Both the position numbers and the translations under genes were made by a program. A stretch of 64,000 nt of DNA from Candidatus Woesearchaeota archaeon. Lineage in GTDB: Archaea > Nanobdellota > Nanobdellia > Woesearchaeales > GW2011-AR4. Below the pieces are notes generated by a model that was not told the DNA's origin, did not search any database, and saw nothing but the letters and a program-made list of their open reading frames with translations. Location: the NCBI GenBank assembly GCA_016185945.1, contig JACPMR010000003.1, positions 62,001-126,000 of the forward strand, read 5' to 3'. Below, piece by piece: positions 1-8,941 of the stretch; positions within the stretch are counted from its first letter, which is position 1; each line of letters opens with the position of its first letter.

Positions 1-1
1 A

Positions 2-385
2 CACCCAAGAACAAGGAAAAATATCCAAGCATTTAATTTAAATCAAAAGATAAAATCAATGAAAAACCTTATTTTAACTGAGCCACTTGGATACCTTGAT
101 TTTTTGTGGCTAATGTCCAACAGCAATTTTGTGCTTACAGATTCTGGAGGCATTCAGGAGGAGACTACAGTTTTGGGTGTGCCATGCATAACCTTAAGAA
201 GCAATACAGAAAGACCTGTAACTATAAAGCAAGGCTCAAATCTTCTAGTCAGCACTAACAAAGAAAAAGTAATCCAAAAGGCAATGCAAATAACCGATGG
301 CAAGATAAAAATAAACAAAAAAATACCGGAATTGTGGGATGGTAAAGCGGCTGAAAGAATTGTAAAAACATTATTGCAAAATTAA
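2..385 (+). CDS. wecB: UDP-N-acetylglucosamine 2-epimerase (WecB-type), C-terminal part
   Basis: Partial at the left edge: the reading frame is open from the second base, and the first residues are the family motif HPRT, so the annotated internal ATG is not the real start. About 127 residues remain. The C-terminal signature LTDSGGIQEE and the later NTERP segment are those of the non-hydrolysing UDP-GlcNAc 2-epimerases, which interconvert UDP-GlcNAc and UDP-ManNAc for surface polysaccharides. The missing N-terminal Rossmann half lies outside the window. The SGNH gene follows after 17 nt, so they are probably co-transcribed. Related activity on another UDP-HexNAc is possible. Confidence 0.9.
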   Translation, partial: HPRTRKNIQAFNLNQKIKSMKNLILTEPLGYLDFLWLMSNSNFVLTDSGGIQEETTVLGVPCITLRSNTERPVTIKQGSNLLVSTNKEKVIQKAMQITDGKIKINKKIPELWDGKAAERIVKTLLQN

Positions 386-402
386 TTACATTATTACTAA
401 CT

Positions 403-1512
403 ATGACAGCAAATTTAACAAAAAATCTAATTACTTTATCCTTATCTATTTTATTGTCTATTATTTTAGCTGAAGTTCTAATAGCAACACTTGCGCCGCA
501 AGATTTGGTAAAGGTAAAGCTTGATCCTTATACAGTACATCGTCCGATTGAAAACACAAAGTTGGAACTAGTTAGAAAAGATTTCCATACTATATCCAAA
601 ACAAACTCAAAGGGAATATACGATTATGAATATGATTATAACTTTTCTGGTTTTACAGTTGTTATGTTAGGAGATTCTATGACTCAGGGGACACAGGTAA
701 ACTTTAAAGAAAGATACTCCAAAATACTTGAGGAGAAACTTCTGAGCAAGTCAAAAAATATAAGGATTATAAATTGCGGCATCGCCAATACAGGCACAGA
801 CCAGCAGTATATGTTCCTAAAAAATGAATGCATAAAATACAATCCCGAGCTAATTATTTTATATTTTTTTGTCGGCAACGATTTTACCGATAATTACGCA
901 TCACTGCTTTTTAGTTATGAGAATGGAAAATTGATAGATAAAACGCCAATAAAATTCTCATTTTTGCAGAGAATGCTGCACTGGGCTAATACAAGATTTA
1001 ATACAGTGCGCTTGACGGAGAGAATGCTGCAGAAAAATAATATCACAAAGAAATTACTCTTTAATCTTGGTTTCTACAAATCCCCTGCAAACAACAACAA
1101 AGACTATTATAAAATATTCTTTTTAGACGAGGATAAGGAGATCACAAACATAGGTTATGAAAAGACTTTTTTGATAATCAATGAGTTATCAAATTATACA
1201 AAAAATCAAAATGTACAGTTAATTATTGCCATAATCCCTACGCGGGAGCAGGTTGATGACGGAAAATTCAACGAATACTTCCACGGGTATAATTATGCAG
1301 AAATACTAAAGCCAAACAGAAAACTGATAAACTATCTGAATGCCAACAATATCACGTATATAGATTTTTTGCCTTATCTTAAACAAAAAAATAAAAACAA
1401 TACTTTTTACTATGAGCATGATGGGCATCTCAACAAAGAAGGACATAAGCTAGTGGCAGATGTGACATTTAACGAGTTTGGGAATTCAGGAATCATAAAT
1501 AAAAAATACTAA
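403..1512 (+). CDS. Membrane-anchored SGNH/GDSL hydrolase-like protein
   Basis: 369 residues. One hydrophobic N-terminal segment (about residues 8-30) should anchor the protein with the catalytic domain outside. Block I is LGDSMTQG with the nucleophile Ser about residue 92; a GND stretch near residue 158 fits block III; the C-terminal Asp-x-His pair sits in HDGHLNKEGH (about residues 339-348). These are the SGNH catalytic elements of esterases and O-acyl transfer or removal enzymes acting on glycans. It ends one base before the acetyltransferase gene and follows the epimerase, so a role in O-acylation or deacylation of the same surface sugar is likely. It is a distant relative of the SGNH protein at 33761-35005. 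Confidence 0.8.
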   Translation: MTANLTKNLITLSLSILLSIILAEVLIATLAPQDLVKVKLDPYTVHRPIENTKLELVRKDFHTISKTNSKGIYDYEYDYNFSGFTVVMLGDSMTQGTQVNFKERYSKILEEKLLSKSKNIRIINCGIANTGTDQQYMFLKNECIKYNPELIILYFFVGNDFTDNYASLLFSYENGKLIDKTPIKFSFLQRMLHWANTRFNTVRLTERMLQKNNITKKLLFNLGFYKSPANNNKDYYKIFFLDEDKEITNIGYEKTFLIINELSNYTKNQNVQLIIAIIPTREQVDDGKFNEYFHGYNYAEILKPNRKLINYLNANNITYIDFLPYLKQKNKNNTFYYEHDGHLNKEGHKLVADVTFNEFGNSGIINKKY

Positions 1513-1513
1513 A

Positions 1514-2395
1514 ATGGAATCAAAAGTAAGGGAAAGCGCTTTCAGGAGAAAAATCAAGGCATTAATCCCCTTCCAAATACAAAAATTTCTTTACAATTTC
1601 ATCAAGAAATTCAGACTGGCCAAAAATATAGCTAAAAACAAGTATGCAAAAGAGGACATTAAAAAATTTTTAACTGATGCAGGAATCAAAAAAGGGGATG
1701 CTGTAATGCTCCATTCTTCCCTTGGGAGGGTTGGATATGTTGAAGGGGGAGCAGACACAATAATAGAGGCTTTTATTGAGATTATTGGGGAAGAAGGAAT
1801 ATTAATAATGCCAACATTTTCTGCCCCTGAATATGATGAAAAAAGAAAAATATATGTTTTTGATGTCAAGAAAACACCTTCTTACACAGGCGCTATTCCC
1901 GAAACCTTTAGATTAAGAAATGGAGTAAAAAGAAGCATCTCGCCAATGCATTCTGTCGCAGCACACGGAAAAAAGGCAGGGTGGCTTGTGCAAGGGCATG
2001 AAAACTGCGACAATCCATATTCAATGAGAGGGCCTTTTGGCAAGCTTTACGAGCTCAATGCCAAAATATGCCAGATTGGAGTTGATCAATTGGCCAATTC
2101 ATGCATCCATATTGTAGAAGACAAGATAAAATTCCCAATTAAAATATTTAGCGATAAGATCAAGGCAGAGATTATAGACGAGAATGGCAAAAAGAAAATA
2201 ATTTGGTTCAGGAAGCATCTTGATAACCTGTATAAGACAAGGAACAACAACATACTTGAGAAATATCTGTTGGAAGAAAAATTAATGAAAATCTATCCTT
2301 TTGGAAATACTGAATTAAGAGTTCATAAAGTTAAAGATTTAGTACATTTGATGGAGAAGCTTGCAAAAAAGGGAATAACGATTTATAATTCTTGA
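1514..2395 (+). CDS. AAC(3)/Antibiotic_NAT-family N-acetyltransferase
   Basis: 293 residues. The N-terminal 50 residues are basic; from about residue 60 it follows the AAC(3) family pattern: GDAVMLHSSLGRVG, then EGILIMPTFS, then SPMHSVAAHG with the conserved His. Family members use acetyl-CoA to acetylate an amino group on a sugar; in bacteria outside resistance loci they are found in polysaccharide and nonulosonate clusters. Its position one base after an SGNH hydrolase and near a HexNAc epimerase argues for sugar N-acetylation, not drug resistance. The substrate cannot be told from sequence. Confidence 0.85.
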   Translation: MESKVRESAFRRKIKALIPFQIQKFLYNFIKKFRLAKNIAKNKYAKEDIKKFLTDAGIKKGDAVMLHSSLGRVGYVEGGADTIIEAFIEIIGEEGILIMPTFSAPEYDEKRKIYVFDVKKTPSYTGAIPETFRLRNGVKRSISPMHSVAAHGKKAGWLVQGHENCDNPYSMRGPFGKLYELNAKICQIGVDQLANSCIHIVEDKIKFPIKIFSDKIKAEIIDENGKKKIIWFRKHLDNLYKTRNNNILEKYLLEEKLMKIYPFGNTELRVHKVKDLVHLMEKLAKKGITIYNS

Positions 2396-2426
2396 AAACA
2401 TAAAACTTATTTTAATTTCAAACAAT

Positions 2427-2621
2427 GTCGCTCCCTAACATCTGCAAGCATTATTAGGGAACCCGCCCAGGGCAATTGCACTTAATGTTTAAGGGAGAAA
2501 GTGAAAATAGAAGTAGGCGGGGACATGCATGCGTCCGACTTGTGAGCGAGTTCGCTTTGAACGAAGCTCACTCGCATGCTCGCGTTCATTCACCCACATT
2601 GCTTTGCAGTCAATGGGTCGC
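2427..2621 (+). repeat. GC-rich intergenic hairpin element A (possible structured ncRNA)
   Basis: Lies between convergent genes and is clearly richer in GC than its surroundings. A head hairpin (2427-2464) has stem CTCCCTA/TAGGGA and loop ACATCTGCAAGC; its complement aligns without gaps over 38 nt with element B. It is followed by a TTGCACTTAAT block shared with element D, a self-complementary GGAC/GTCC hairpin (2520-2535), a TTGTGAGCG block shared with B and E that opens a GTGAGC/GCTCAC hairpin (about 2541-2570), and a tail hairpin CACCCA...TGGGTCGC (2591-2621) shared with C and D. No ORF or tRNA/rRNA signature was found. The strand is inferred from tail block orientation. Confidence 0.55.
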
Positions 2622-2656
2622 AATATGATTATCGATTTTGATGTGTCGATGTGATT

Positions 2657-3496
2657 TTATTCAGACATCTTCAACCCAAGCAGCTGCCTCATCTCCATTG
2701 AGGTCATTATTCCAATGCCAAGGGCTTTTGCAGTGTCAGCAACCCTTTTGATGAGCATCTCATTGCTTGCAAGTGTTGTTCTTTCCTCGTCGAAATAGAT
2801 GTTGTCCTCCAACCCAACTCTTACTCCTGCTCCGCAGACAACTGCAAGAGAATTCATGAATTTCTGGTAGTCGCCAATGCCTGCAAAGGCATAGACAGAG
2901 TTTTCAGGCAATTCATTGACCATCAAGCCAACGCTCAGCAAGTTTGCCTGCGCGCATGCAATGTTGCCGAATAAAAGATTGAAATAATACGGCTCTTCCA
3001 ACAGCCCTTTCTTAATCAAGTATTTTGCATAATTTATCATGCCCAAGTCAAATGCCTCGAGCTCGGGCTTTATGCCTTTTTCCTTTATTTTTGTTGCAAG
3101 TGCAAGAATTACATCAGGTGAGTTTATGCTCGCTGTTTTGTTGAAATTCAAAGAGCTTAAGGTCAAGCTTGCCATGTCCGGCTTGTAAGGTTCCTCTAGA
3201 TCAAGCACTTGGGATCTTCTCTCAAACTCCGGATAATTCCTGCCGCTTGTTGTAACGCAAAGAATCAATTCCTTGTTTTTTTCCCTTATGCCATGGATTA
3301 TCTCTTTAAAAACTTCCTTTTTGTACGTTGGCTTGCCGTCCTCGTCACGCGCATGAAGATGCGCTATTGAAGCGCCATGCTTTGCAGCAGTAAGAACATC
3401 CTTAATGATTTCATCTGTGGTTATAGGCACATGCTCCGTCATGTCTTTAGTCGGAATCATGCCTGTTGACGTAAAGTTTACGAAGATTTTTTTCAT
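2657..3496 (-). CDS. BKACE-family (DUF849) beta-keto acid cleavage enzyme
   Basis: 279 residues, the usual length for the family. BKACE enzymes are zinc TIM-barrels that condense a beta-keto acid with acetyl-CoA and release acetoacetate plus a new acyl-CoA. The zinc ligands of the founding member Kce (His46, His48, Glu230) and Arg226 all fall at the same numbers here: AHLHARD gives His46 and His48, and GVRVGLED gives Arg226 and Glu230. The start is supported by an AGGTGAT Shine-Dalgarno-like run just upstream. The keto-acid substrate is unknown; no lysine-fermentation partner is nearby, so a role in modifying an acyl or sugar acid group is conceivable. Confidence 0.85.
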   Translation of the reverse strand: MKKIFVNFTSTGMIPTKDMTEHVPITTDEIIKDVLTAAKHGASIAHLHARDEDGKPTYKKEVFKEIIHGIREKNKELILCVTTSGRNYPEFERRSQVLDLEEPYKPDMASLTLSSLNFNKTASINSPDVILALATKIKEKGIKPELEAFDLGMINYAKYLIKKGLLEEPYYFNLLFGNIACAQANLLSVGLMVNELPENSVYAFAGIGDYQKFMNSLAVVCGAGVRVGLEDNIYFDEERTTLASNEMLIKRVADTAKALGIGIMTSMEMRQLLGLKMSE

Positions 3497-3603
3497 ATAT
3501 TATCACCTATGCTGTTTAATAAATTGCATAAATAGAGTACAAGAACCCCCTCACTCACATTTTATGTACTTTATTAGCAGAATATATAAAGTTTTCTGTT
3601 GGA

Positions 3604-4818
3604 TTAACCCAATTTATCCCCAAACTTCAAATCATCTTCCATCATAAGGGCATCAATAAAAAACTTTGCAGCCCAGTTTATATAGCAGAATGGGGCGTAC
3701 CAGCCATAGACTGGATAAGCACCTTTAATGCCGCCCCTTATGCCTTTATTTCCTGATTTCAAGTCTTGTGTTGATTTGACGTAATTGTTAATCCTTTTTG
3801 CCGCTTCAAGATACTCCCTGTTTTTTGTTAAAGTATAAAATCTAAGCCATACAATTGCCATCTGTGAATTACCTGTCAAGCAGCTCCATGAAACAGAGCT
3901 TTTCCAGTTTTTGTCAAAGCTTCCTGCCAGCGAGCCATCTTTTCTTTGAAGTTTAATTAATTGATTTGAAGATTTTTCTGCTGAATTAATGTATTTTTTA
4001 TTATTTAGATAAATTCCCACTTCAAGTATGCCTTGTATTGTGTAAGCAATTGTGTGCAGCAAAGGCTCTTGTGTTTCGTAAAACGCATTGTTTTCAAACC
4101 ATCCATTTTCAAGCTGCCTGGTTAAAACCCAGTCAATATTCCTCTTAGCTGCATTAAGATAAATCTTGTTTTTTGTTATTTCATACACTTTCAATAAAGC
4201 CCATGCTGTTCTTGTATTGTAAGTATGGATTTTATTTAAGTAGTCAAACTTGTCCCAGCAGCCATTTTTGCCCTGCACTTTAACAAGCCAGTCAGCTGCT
4301 TTTATTGCCGCTTGTTTATATTTAATATTTTTTGTCTCCTGAAATGTTCTCACCATTCCAAAAATTACCTGCCCTGTGTTAAAGACAATTGGAAACTCTT
4401 TTCCATTGACTGCACCGCCTGGAAATGCACCTTTCGGCATCTGTTTTGTAAGTTCCCAGTCAGCCATTACAATTGCGCTTTTTTTTATTTGCTTTTCTTT
4501 TGTCTTGTGATAATAATTGAACATTGTTGGTATTATATAGCCGGTTGTTTCAGAATATGACTCATGCCAACCATCAGACAAAGAGTAGAGGGCAGCAACT
4601 CCACCATTGTTGTTTGCTTTTTGCGCCTCCAAAATCCAGTCAACTGCTGCTTTAATATGCTTTTCATTATTGTAAATCCCATTTTTGATGTTTAATGAAT
4701 CTTTAAGAATCTCTTTTGAAAAATAGAATAGAGAACCCCTTGCAAGTAAAGAGAAGCCATACTTTGCGTATTTTTTTAATGCCATTCTGAAGAAATCATG
4801 CCTCAATCTTTTTCTCAA
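3604..4818 (-). CDS. Alpha/alpha-toroid (six-hairpin glycosidase-like) protein of unknown function
   Basis: 404 residues made almost entirely of paired helices with recurring motifs such as AAVDWILEAQ, AADWLVKVQGKNGCW, NIDWVLTRQLENGWF and QLIKLQRKDGSLAGSF at intervals near 50-60 residues. That is the pattern of the (alpha/alpha)6 toroid seen in glycoside hydrolases, polysaccharide lyases and C5-epimerases. No secretion signal is obvious. The start overlaps the FkbH-like gene by 23 nt; Met12, just past that gene's stop, is an alternative. Translational coupling to the FkbH-like gene suggests both act on the same glycan. The exact activity is not recognised. Confidence 0.7.
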   Translation of the reverse strand: MRKRLRHDFFRMALKKYAKYGFSLLARGSLFYFSKEILKDSLNIKNGIYNNEKHIKAAVDWILEAQKANNNGGVAALYSLSDGWHESYSETTGYIIPTMFNYYHKTKEKQIKKSAIVMADWELTKQMPKGAFPGGAVNGKEFPIVFNTGQVIFGMVRTFQETKNIKYKQAAIKAADWLVKVQGKNGCWDKFDYLNKIHTYNTRTAWALLKVYEITKNKIYLNAAKRNIDWVLTRQLENGWFENNAFYETQEPLLHTIAYTIQGILEVGIYLNNKKYINSAEKSSNQLIKLQRKDGSLAGSFDKNWKSSVSWSCLTGNSQMAIVWLRFYTLTKNREYLEAAKRINNYVKSTQDLKSGNKGIRGGIKGAYPVYGWYAPFCYINWAAKFFIDALMMEDDLKFGDKLG

Positions 4819-5854
4819 GAAGCAGATTTATCTTAAGCCAAGGATGGTACTCTGGGATTTCTTTTTTGTCCAAGTCAAACTCATAAAATGTTTTTTTGCC
4901 GTCAACAGAAAGCTTGTCAAAGCCCCTTTTTTCGTACAATGGCTTTACCCTCCAATTGGATTCTGTCTCAACTAGCATGCCCCTTACTTTCTTGATGCCC
5001 TGCATTTTTGCATAATTCAATATTACAACAACCAAAGCAGAGCCAATGCCCCTGCCCATTGTCCTGCATGAAACAGTCAAGTCCTTAATGAACCATCCAT
5101 AATCCTGTTTTGTGATTATGCTTTCTGCAATCAACCCGTACTCCCCGAACTTATCAGTCAATTCAACAACAAGAATTATATCTCCATTCTTCTCGTAAGA
5201 CTCCTTCAATTCTTTTAATTCATATCTGTTGCCGGTTGCGTTAAGTTCATTTGTCCTGTTGATAAGCTGGCACACCCTTTCCCAGTCTTTCTCCTCTATG
5301 TGGCGCACTGTCATTGCCATGCTGCAATGTATCAGGAACTCCTTGAAATCACCTTTATGCTCTTTCTCTGCCTGTTCGCGGTTGCGCTGCTCCTTCAAAA
5401 GCTGCACTCTTTTTTTGTCTTCTGCTGTTGCATTCAATGGCTGCACTTCATCAAGCGCAAGGACATCCAATGGATCGTCCAGTCCAATGGCGTTTATACT
5501 TGGCATCTGTGACTGCACCTCTGCCCTCTGGAAAGGATCATCGTCAATGAAAAGAATCTCGTCATGGTTAATGTTGTACATGCCTGCCAATTTCCTTATT
5601 GCATCTGACTTCAAGCCCCAGCCAATCTGCAAGTTCTCGAAATACTCGTCAATCTCAAATTTTTTAAGCATAGAATCAACATCTTCATAGTAATTTTTGC
5701 TGCAGATTGTGCTCTTGATGCCTCTTTTATCCAATTCCTTCAGCGCTTCTTTTGTGCCTAGCTTTATCTTGATATTCTCCTTGTCCTTGTAGAAAACCGT
5801 GCCGTTCCAAAGAGTGTTGTCAGCATCCCAGACGACAAGCTTTATTTGTTTCAT
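4796..5854 (-). CDS. FkbH-like HAD-IIIC phosphatase/GNAT protein
   Basis: 352 residues with two domains. Residues 1-140 are a HAD domain: motif I VVWDADNTLW (Asp10 and Asp12), motif II in CSKN, motif IV in FIDDDPFQR. Residues about 175-335 form a GNAT acetyltransferase fold with the acyl-CoA loop GRGIGSALV. In FkbH proteins this pairing loads a glyceryl or other acyl unit onto a carrier or sugar; some members sit in glycan clusters. No acyl carrier protein gene is visible in the window, so the acceptor is uncertain. The fold assignment is firm; the reaction is inference. Confidence 0.8.
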   Translation of the reverse strand: MKQIKLVVWDADNTLWNGTVFYKDKENIKIKLGTKEALKELDKRGIKSTICSKNYYEDVDSMLKKFEIDEYFENLQIGWGLKSDAIRKLAGMYNINHDEILFIDDDPFQRAEVQSQMPSINAIGLDDPLDVLALDEVQPLNATAEDKKRVQLLKEQRNREQAEKEHKGDFKEFLIHCSMAMTVRHIEEKDWERVCQLINRTNELNATGNRYELKELKESYEKNGDIILVVELTDKFGEYGLIAESIITKQDYGWFIKDLTVSCRTMGRGIGSALVVVILNYAKMQGIKKVRGMLVETESNWRVKPLYEKRGFDKLSVDGKKTFYEFDLDKKEIPEYHPWLKINLLLEKKIEA

Positions 5855-5946
5855 AGCTAAATATCAATCAAAGTTACTTTTTAAATATTTCTTTTTTCCT
5901 GAAGTATAACTCAAAAAACAACAATTAAATCATTTATTTCAATCAA

Positions 5947-6077
5947 CGAGGGCTTCCCTGTACCTTCTTTTGTGATGAGGGAACCACAGCCTCTGACGTT
6001 TGCACTTGATTGTTGGCGATAAAGTGCATCTGTAGTATGCGGGGCACCCATTTTACTGGTTGTGAGCATGGGTCGCC
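5947..6077 (+). repeat. GC-rich intergenic hairpin element D (possible structured ncRNA)
   Basis: The shortest member of the family. Head hairpin GCTTCCCT...AGGGAACC (5952-5983), then TTTGCACTTGATTG shared with element A, then an internal stem GTGCA/TGCAC-like segment, then the tail hairpin at 6039-6077. The tail aligns without gaps over 39 nt with element C (54483-54521): both have GGC-A-CYCA pairing with TGGG-TC-GCC, the Y being T opposite G in C and C opposite G here. Unlike the other copies it is not preceded by a same-strand gene, which favours an independent transcript. A TTTAAATA-type TATA box lies about 60 nt upstream. Confidence 0.55.
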
Positions 6078-6131
6078 ATCGTGATGAATATTTTATAATT
6101 ATTCCTTATAAAAATCTATATCTAATACTAA

Positions 6132-8849
6132 CTACGATCTTCCAATCCCATGGTACAATATGCCCATTGACTTTATCTTTTCCTTGTCAAGGCAATTCCT
6201 CCCGTCAATTACAATATAGATTTTCTTGTCCTTCAATTTTTTCAAATCCATGCTTTTGAATTCGTCATGGTCTGTTGCTAGAATTATGCAATCGCTTTTG
6301 CTCAGCAAATCATCCAAATTGCCTATATTGCTTCCATTTTTGACGTGAGGATCAAAAACAAATACTTCTGCGCCCTTTGTCTTCAGTATGCTTATTATTT
6401 CAAAAGCAGGGCTTTCTCTTGTGTCATCGACATTCGCCTTGTAGGCAATCCCAAGCACCCCTATTTTTGCCCCCTTAATTGATTTCTTCAGCCTTTTCAA
6501 TTCCGCCTCAAGCAGCTCAACAGTGTAATGCGGCATGCTGTTGTTTATTGTCCTTGCCAGTTTCAAAAATTCATGGTTAAAGCCGATTTGCTTTGCCTTT
6601 TCAATCAGGTAGTAAGGGTCAACCGGTATGCAATTGTGCATAATTAAACCATTTGTTGTAACCACAGTTCCAGTATCTTCGACTTCCAAAGAATAAACGT
6701 AATCTCCAGGTAATTCCTCAACACCTTTAATTTTAATTGTGGCAAATGTGTCAAAAATTTCTACATCAGGATAGGTAATGAGCTTTTTTATATTGTTAAG
6801 ATATTGTCTAAGTTTTTCCTGCTTGTTGCCTAGAAATAAATCCTTTAGTACGCCTATGTTCTTAGCTCCATGTAGTCTAATTAAACCTTCTCTAACATCA
6901 ATTCTTGGCATTAGTTTGCTATCTTGTAGCATAAGCATTACTTGCTGCTTTAATTTACTGCTAGATGTGAAATATTGAACATCTGCTGTGTTGTTATTAT
7001 GCACGTAATTTTTACCAGATTTTTTGTAGCTCCTCTTTTTATTGCTATAAGTAACTCCAGCATCCCCTCTAAGAATACCTTTAATTACTTCAGTCCTGAG
7101 ATTTTTTGGCATAGAAAACAATTTAGGTGGAATAGTCATGTTATAACAATTTGTTCCGCATTTCAAAACATCCCTTATGATAATACCAAGAATTTCTGAG
7201 GGCACTTTGATATGGTAAGCATGATTTTTTCTGTCTAGATATTCGGAATATGTAAAACCTTTTTTATCGAGTATGTCTTTCAAATCATTAATGTACTCTA
7301 TTTCATTTTCATTAAATGTGAATCTAATTCGTAATGTTTTATCTTCTGTAAGGCACCCTTCACTTAAATAGTAACCTATTAATCTTGAGAATTCTTCATC
7401 AATCCTCAGAATAGCTTTTACCTTTCTCAAATCTGGACCTCTGCCAGTGCATAAGTAAATTTGCTCCCTTGGTACTTTAAGAGTTTTTTCAGCTTTAAGG
7501 AAATAATTAAGAGGCAGCATATCGTACCTAAAGAAATCATCGTGATACTTGTAACTGGAAATGTGAGGCTTTAATGCTTCCTTATAATTTCGGAAACTTC
7601 TATCTATTAACTTAATCCTGATCTTTTTAGCCAGATTTTCATCAATATTTTCAATTATGTCAATCTTAACCTCTTTTTCAACCTTTGGCAATTCCAACGA
7701 AACAACTAATTTATCATTTTTACCCAATTCTTCTGCAGGTTTTATTTTAAAACCATCATTAAATACAATAACTGGATGTTTATCGGTGATTTTTATAGAA
7801 TAGTTTCCAGCTGCTTTTATTTTAAGCATTTTATTATAAGCTCTTTTGCTTAGAAGCTTAAGTGGCTTATAACAGGATTTTTTTTCATTTAAATCAAAAG
7901 ATAAAATCTCTAAATTTCCAGCACAAACTAATTTGGTTTCGCCTATTTCTGTCTCATTATAATATTTCAAAAGCTCATATAGTTCCCCTATTTTGATAGG
8001 ATAAACAGAATCCTCATATTTCACGAAAATCCATTCATTTCTGTCAAAGCAATGCCCCCCAACTCCAGCTCCGGGATAATGCGGCATGAATGCAAATGGC
8101 TTTGTGGAAGCGCCCTTTATCACCTCAATTATGTCAATGCCCGCCTTGTCAAAGCTTTTTGCCATCTCGTTGACAAAGGCAATGTTTATGTCCCTGAAAG
8201 TGTTCTCCATTATTTTCGTGGCTTCTGCTGCCTTGACAGAGCTAAGCTCAACAACATCAGCGTTTATTATTCTTCTATAGAAATCAGCTGCCTTTTTCGT
8301 GGCTTCTTTTGTTATGCCACCTACAACCCTTGGCAGATTTTCAACATTCCATTTCTTGTTGCCAGGATCTATCCTTTCTGGACAATGCGCTACAAGAACG
8401 TTATTTTTTAATGCATCCAATTTTTGTTTTTTGAGAATTGGCAGCACAAGCTCCTCGACAATTCCAGAATAAACAGTTGACTCAATTATCAAAAGCGTAC
8501 CTTGCTTGATGAACTTTGAAATTACTGATACGGACTCCATCAAGGCAGTCAAGTCAGGCGAGTTGTTCCTGTCGACAGGAGTAGGTACACATACAATTAC
8601 AACATCAGAATTAGAAATGCACTCATTTGCATTTGTAGTTGCCTTTATTTTATCTTTTAAATTTTTTAACTTATTCTTTACATACTCGTCATCAATCGGG
8701 CTTTCTCCCTTGTTTATCAAATCCGCCTTATTTTTGTCGATGTCTAGCCCATATACTTCATAGCCTTTCTCTGCGCATAAACATGCAACTGGCAAGCCAA
8801 CATAACCAAGCCCTACAACGGTTATTGTTTTTGTCATCTGATCAAGCAA
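6132..8849 (-). CDS. Nucleotide-sugar 6-dehydrogenase (WecC/WbpA type) with in-frame intein
   Basis: 905 codons; after removing the 473-residue intein the enzyme is 432 residues, the normal family length. NAD-binding motif VVGLGYVGLP near the N-terminus; central-domain motif ending PGAGVGGH; after the intein CIPVDPYYLIEKAK, where Cys is the catalytic nucleophile of UDP-HexNAc/UDP-hexose dehydrogenases; C-terminal substrate and NAD domain with VLGIAYKANVDDTRESP. It oxidises C6 of a UDP-sugar to a uronic acid. The GHCIPVDPYYL form favours UDP-ManNAc or UDP-GlcNAc/GalNAc over UDP-glucose. Met6 is an alternative start. Transcribed away from the carbamoyltransferase gene with 92 nt between the starts. 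Confidence 0.93.
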   Translation of the reverse strand: MLDQMTKTITVVGLGYVGLPVACLCAEKGYEVYGLDIDKNKADLINKGESPIDDEYVKNKLKNLKDKIKATTNANECISNSDVVIVCVPTPVDRNNSPDLTALMESVSVISKFIKQGTLLIIESTVYSGIVEELVLPILKKQKLDALKNNVLVAHCPERIDPGNKKWNVENLPRVVGGITKEATKKAADFYRRIINADVVELSSVKAAEATKIMENTFRDINIAFVNEMAKSFDKAGIDIIEVIKGASTKPFAFMPHYPGAGVGGHCFDRNEWIFVKYEDSVYPIKIGELYELLKYYNETEIGETKLVCAGNLEILSFDLNEKKSCYKPLKLLSKRAYNKMLKIKAAGNYSIKITDKHPVIVFNDGFKIKPAEELGKNDKLVVSLELPKVEKEVKIDIIENIDENLAKKIRIKLIDRSFRNYKEALKPHISSYKYHDDFFRYDMLPLNYFLKAEKTLKVPREQIYLCTGRGPDLRKVKAILRIDEEFSRLIGYYLSEGCLTEDKTLRIRFTFNENEIEYINDLKDILDKKGFTYSEYLDRKNHAYHIKVPSEILGIIIRDVLKCGTNCYNMTIPPKLFSMPKNLRTEVIKGILRGDAGVTYSNKKRSYKKSGKNYVHNNNTADVQYFTSSSKLKQQVMLMLQDSKLMPRIDVREGLIRLHGAKNIGVLKDLFLGNKQEKLRQYLNNIKKLITYPDVEIFDTFATIKIKGVEELPGDYVYSLEVEDTGTVVTTNGLIMHNCIPVDPYYLIEKAKQIGFNHEFLKLARTINNSMPHYTVELLEAELKRLKKSIKGAKIGVLGIAYKANVDDTRESPAFEIISILKTKGAEVFVFDPHVKNGSNIGNLDDLLSKSDCIILATDHDEFKSMDLKKLKDKKIYIVIDGRNCLDKEKIKSMGILYHGIGRS
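6633..8051 (-). other. Intein with LAGLIDADG homing endonuclease domain
   Basis: 473 residues (host codons 267-739). It begins with Cys in CFDRNEW and ends GLIMHN, followed by Cys+1 of the host: the standard nucleophiles for protein splicing. Block B is SIKITDKHPVI (Thr355, His358 of the precursor); block F/G is VYSLEVEDTG...GLIMHN. The central part has two LAGLIDADG-like helices, LIGYYLSEGC (about 490-499) and VIKGILRGDAG (about 588-598), so the homing endonuclease looks intact. The insertion point splits GGH from CIPVDP, so the dehydrogenase catalytic Cys is also the splice-junction Cys. The host is inactive unless spliced. Confidence 0.95.
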
Positions 8850-8941
8850 ACTTAGCTCTAGTTAAAAGATTTTCGTTTTATTGCAAAATCAATAACTTAA
8901 CCCCAAAATTTAAAAATAGCCTGCAAATCTATGAAAGACAA

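Noticed and set aside
1514-2395. Aminoglycoside resistance gene
   Set aside because: AAC(3)-family fold only; the neighbours are sugar-modifying genes, and archaeal ribosomes are poor aminoglycoside targets.
5229-5690. 153-residue plus-strand ORF
   Set aside because: Antisense shadow of the FkbH-like gene, low-complexity Ser/Leu-rich translation.
6633-8051. Free-standing homing endonuclease gene
   Set aside because: The reading frame is continuous with the dehydrogenase and has splicing residues at both ends, so it is an intein.
8639-8941. Longer N-terminus of the carbamoyltransferase open frame
   Set aside because: It overlaps the dehydrogenase coding region on the other strand and has no family similarity. 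The ATG at 8942 fits the TATA distance and protein length.
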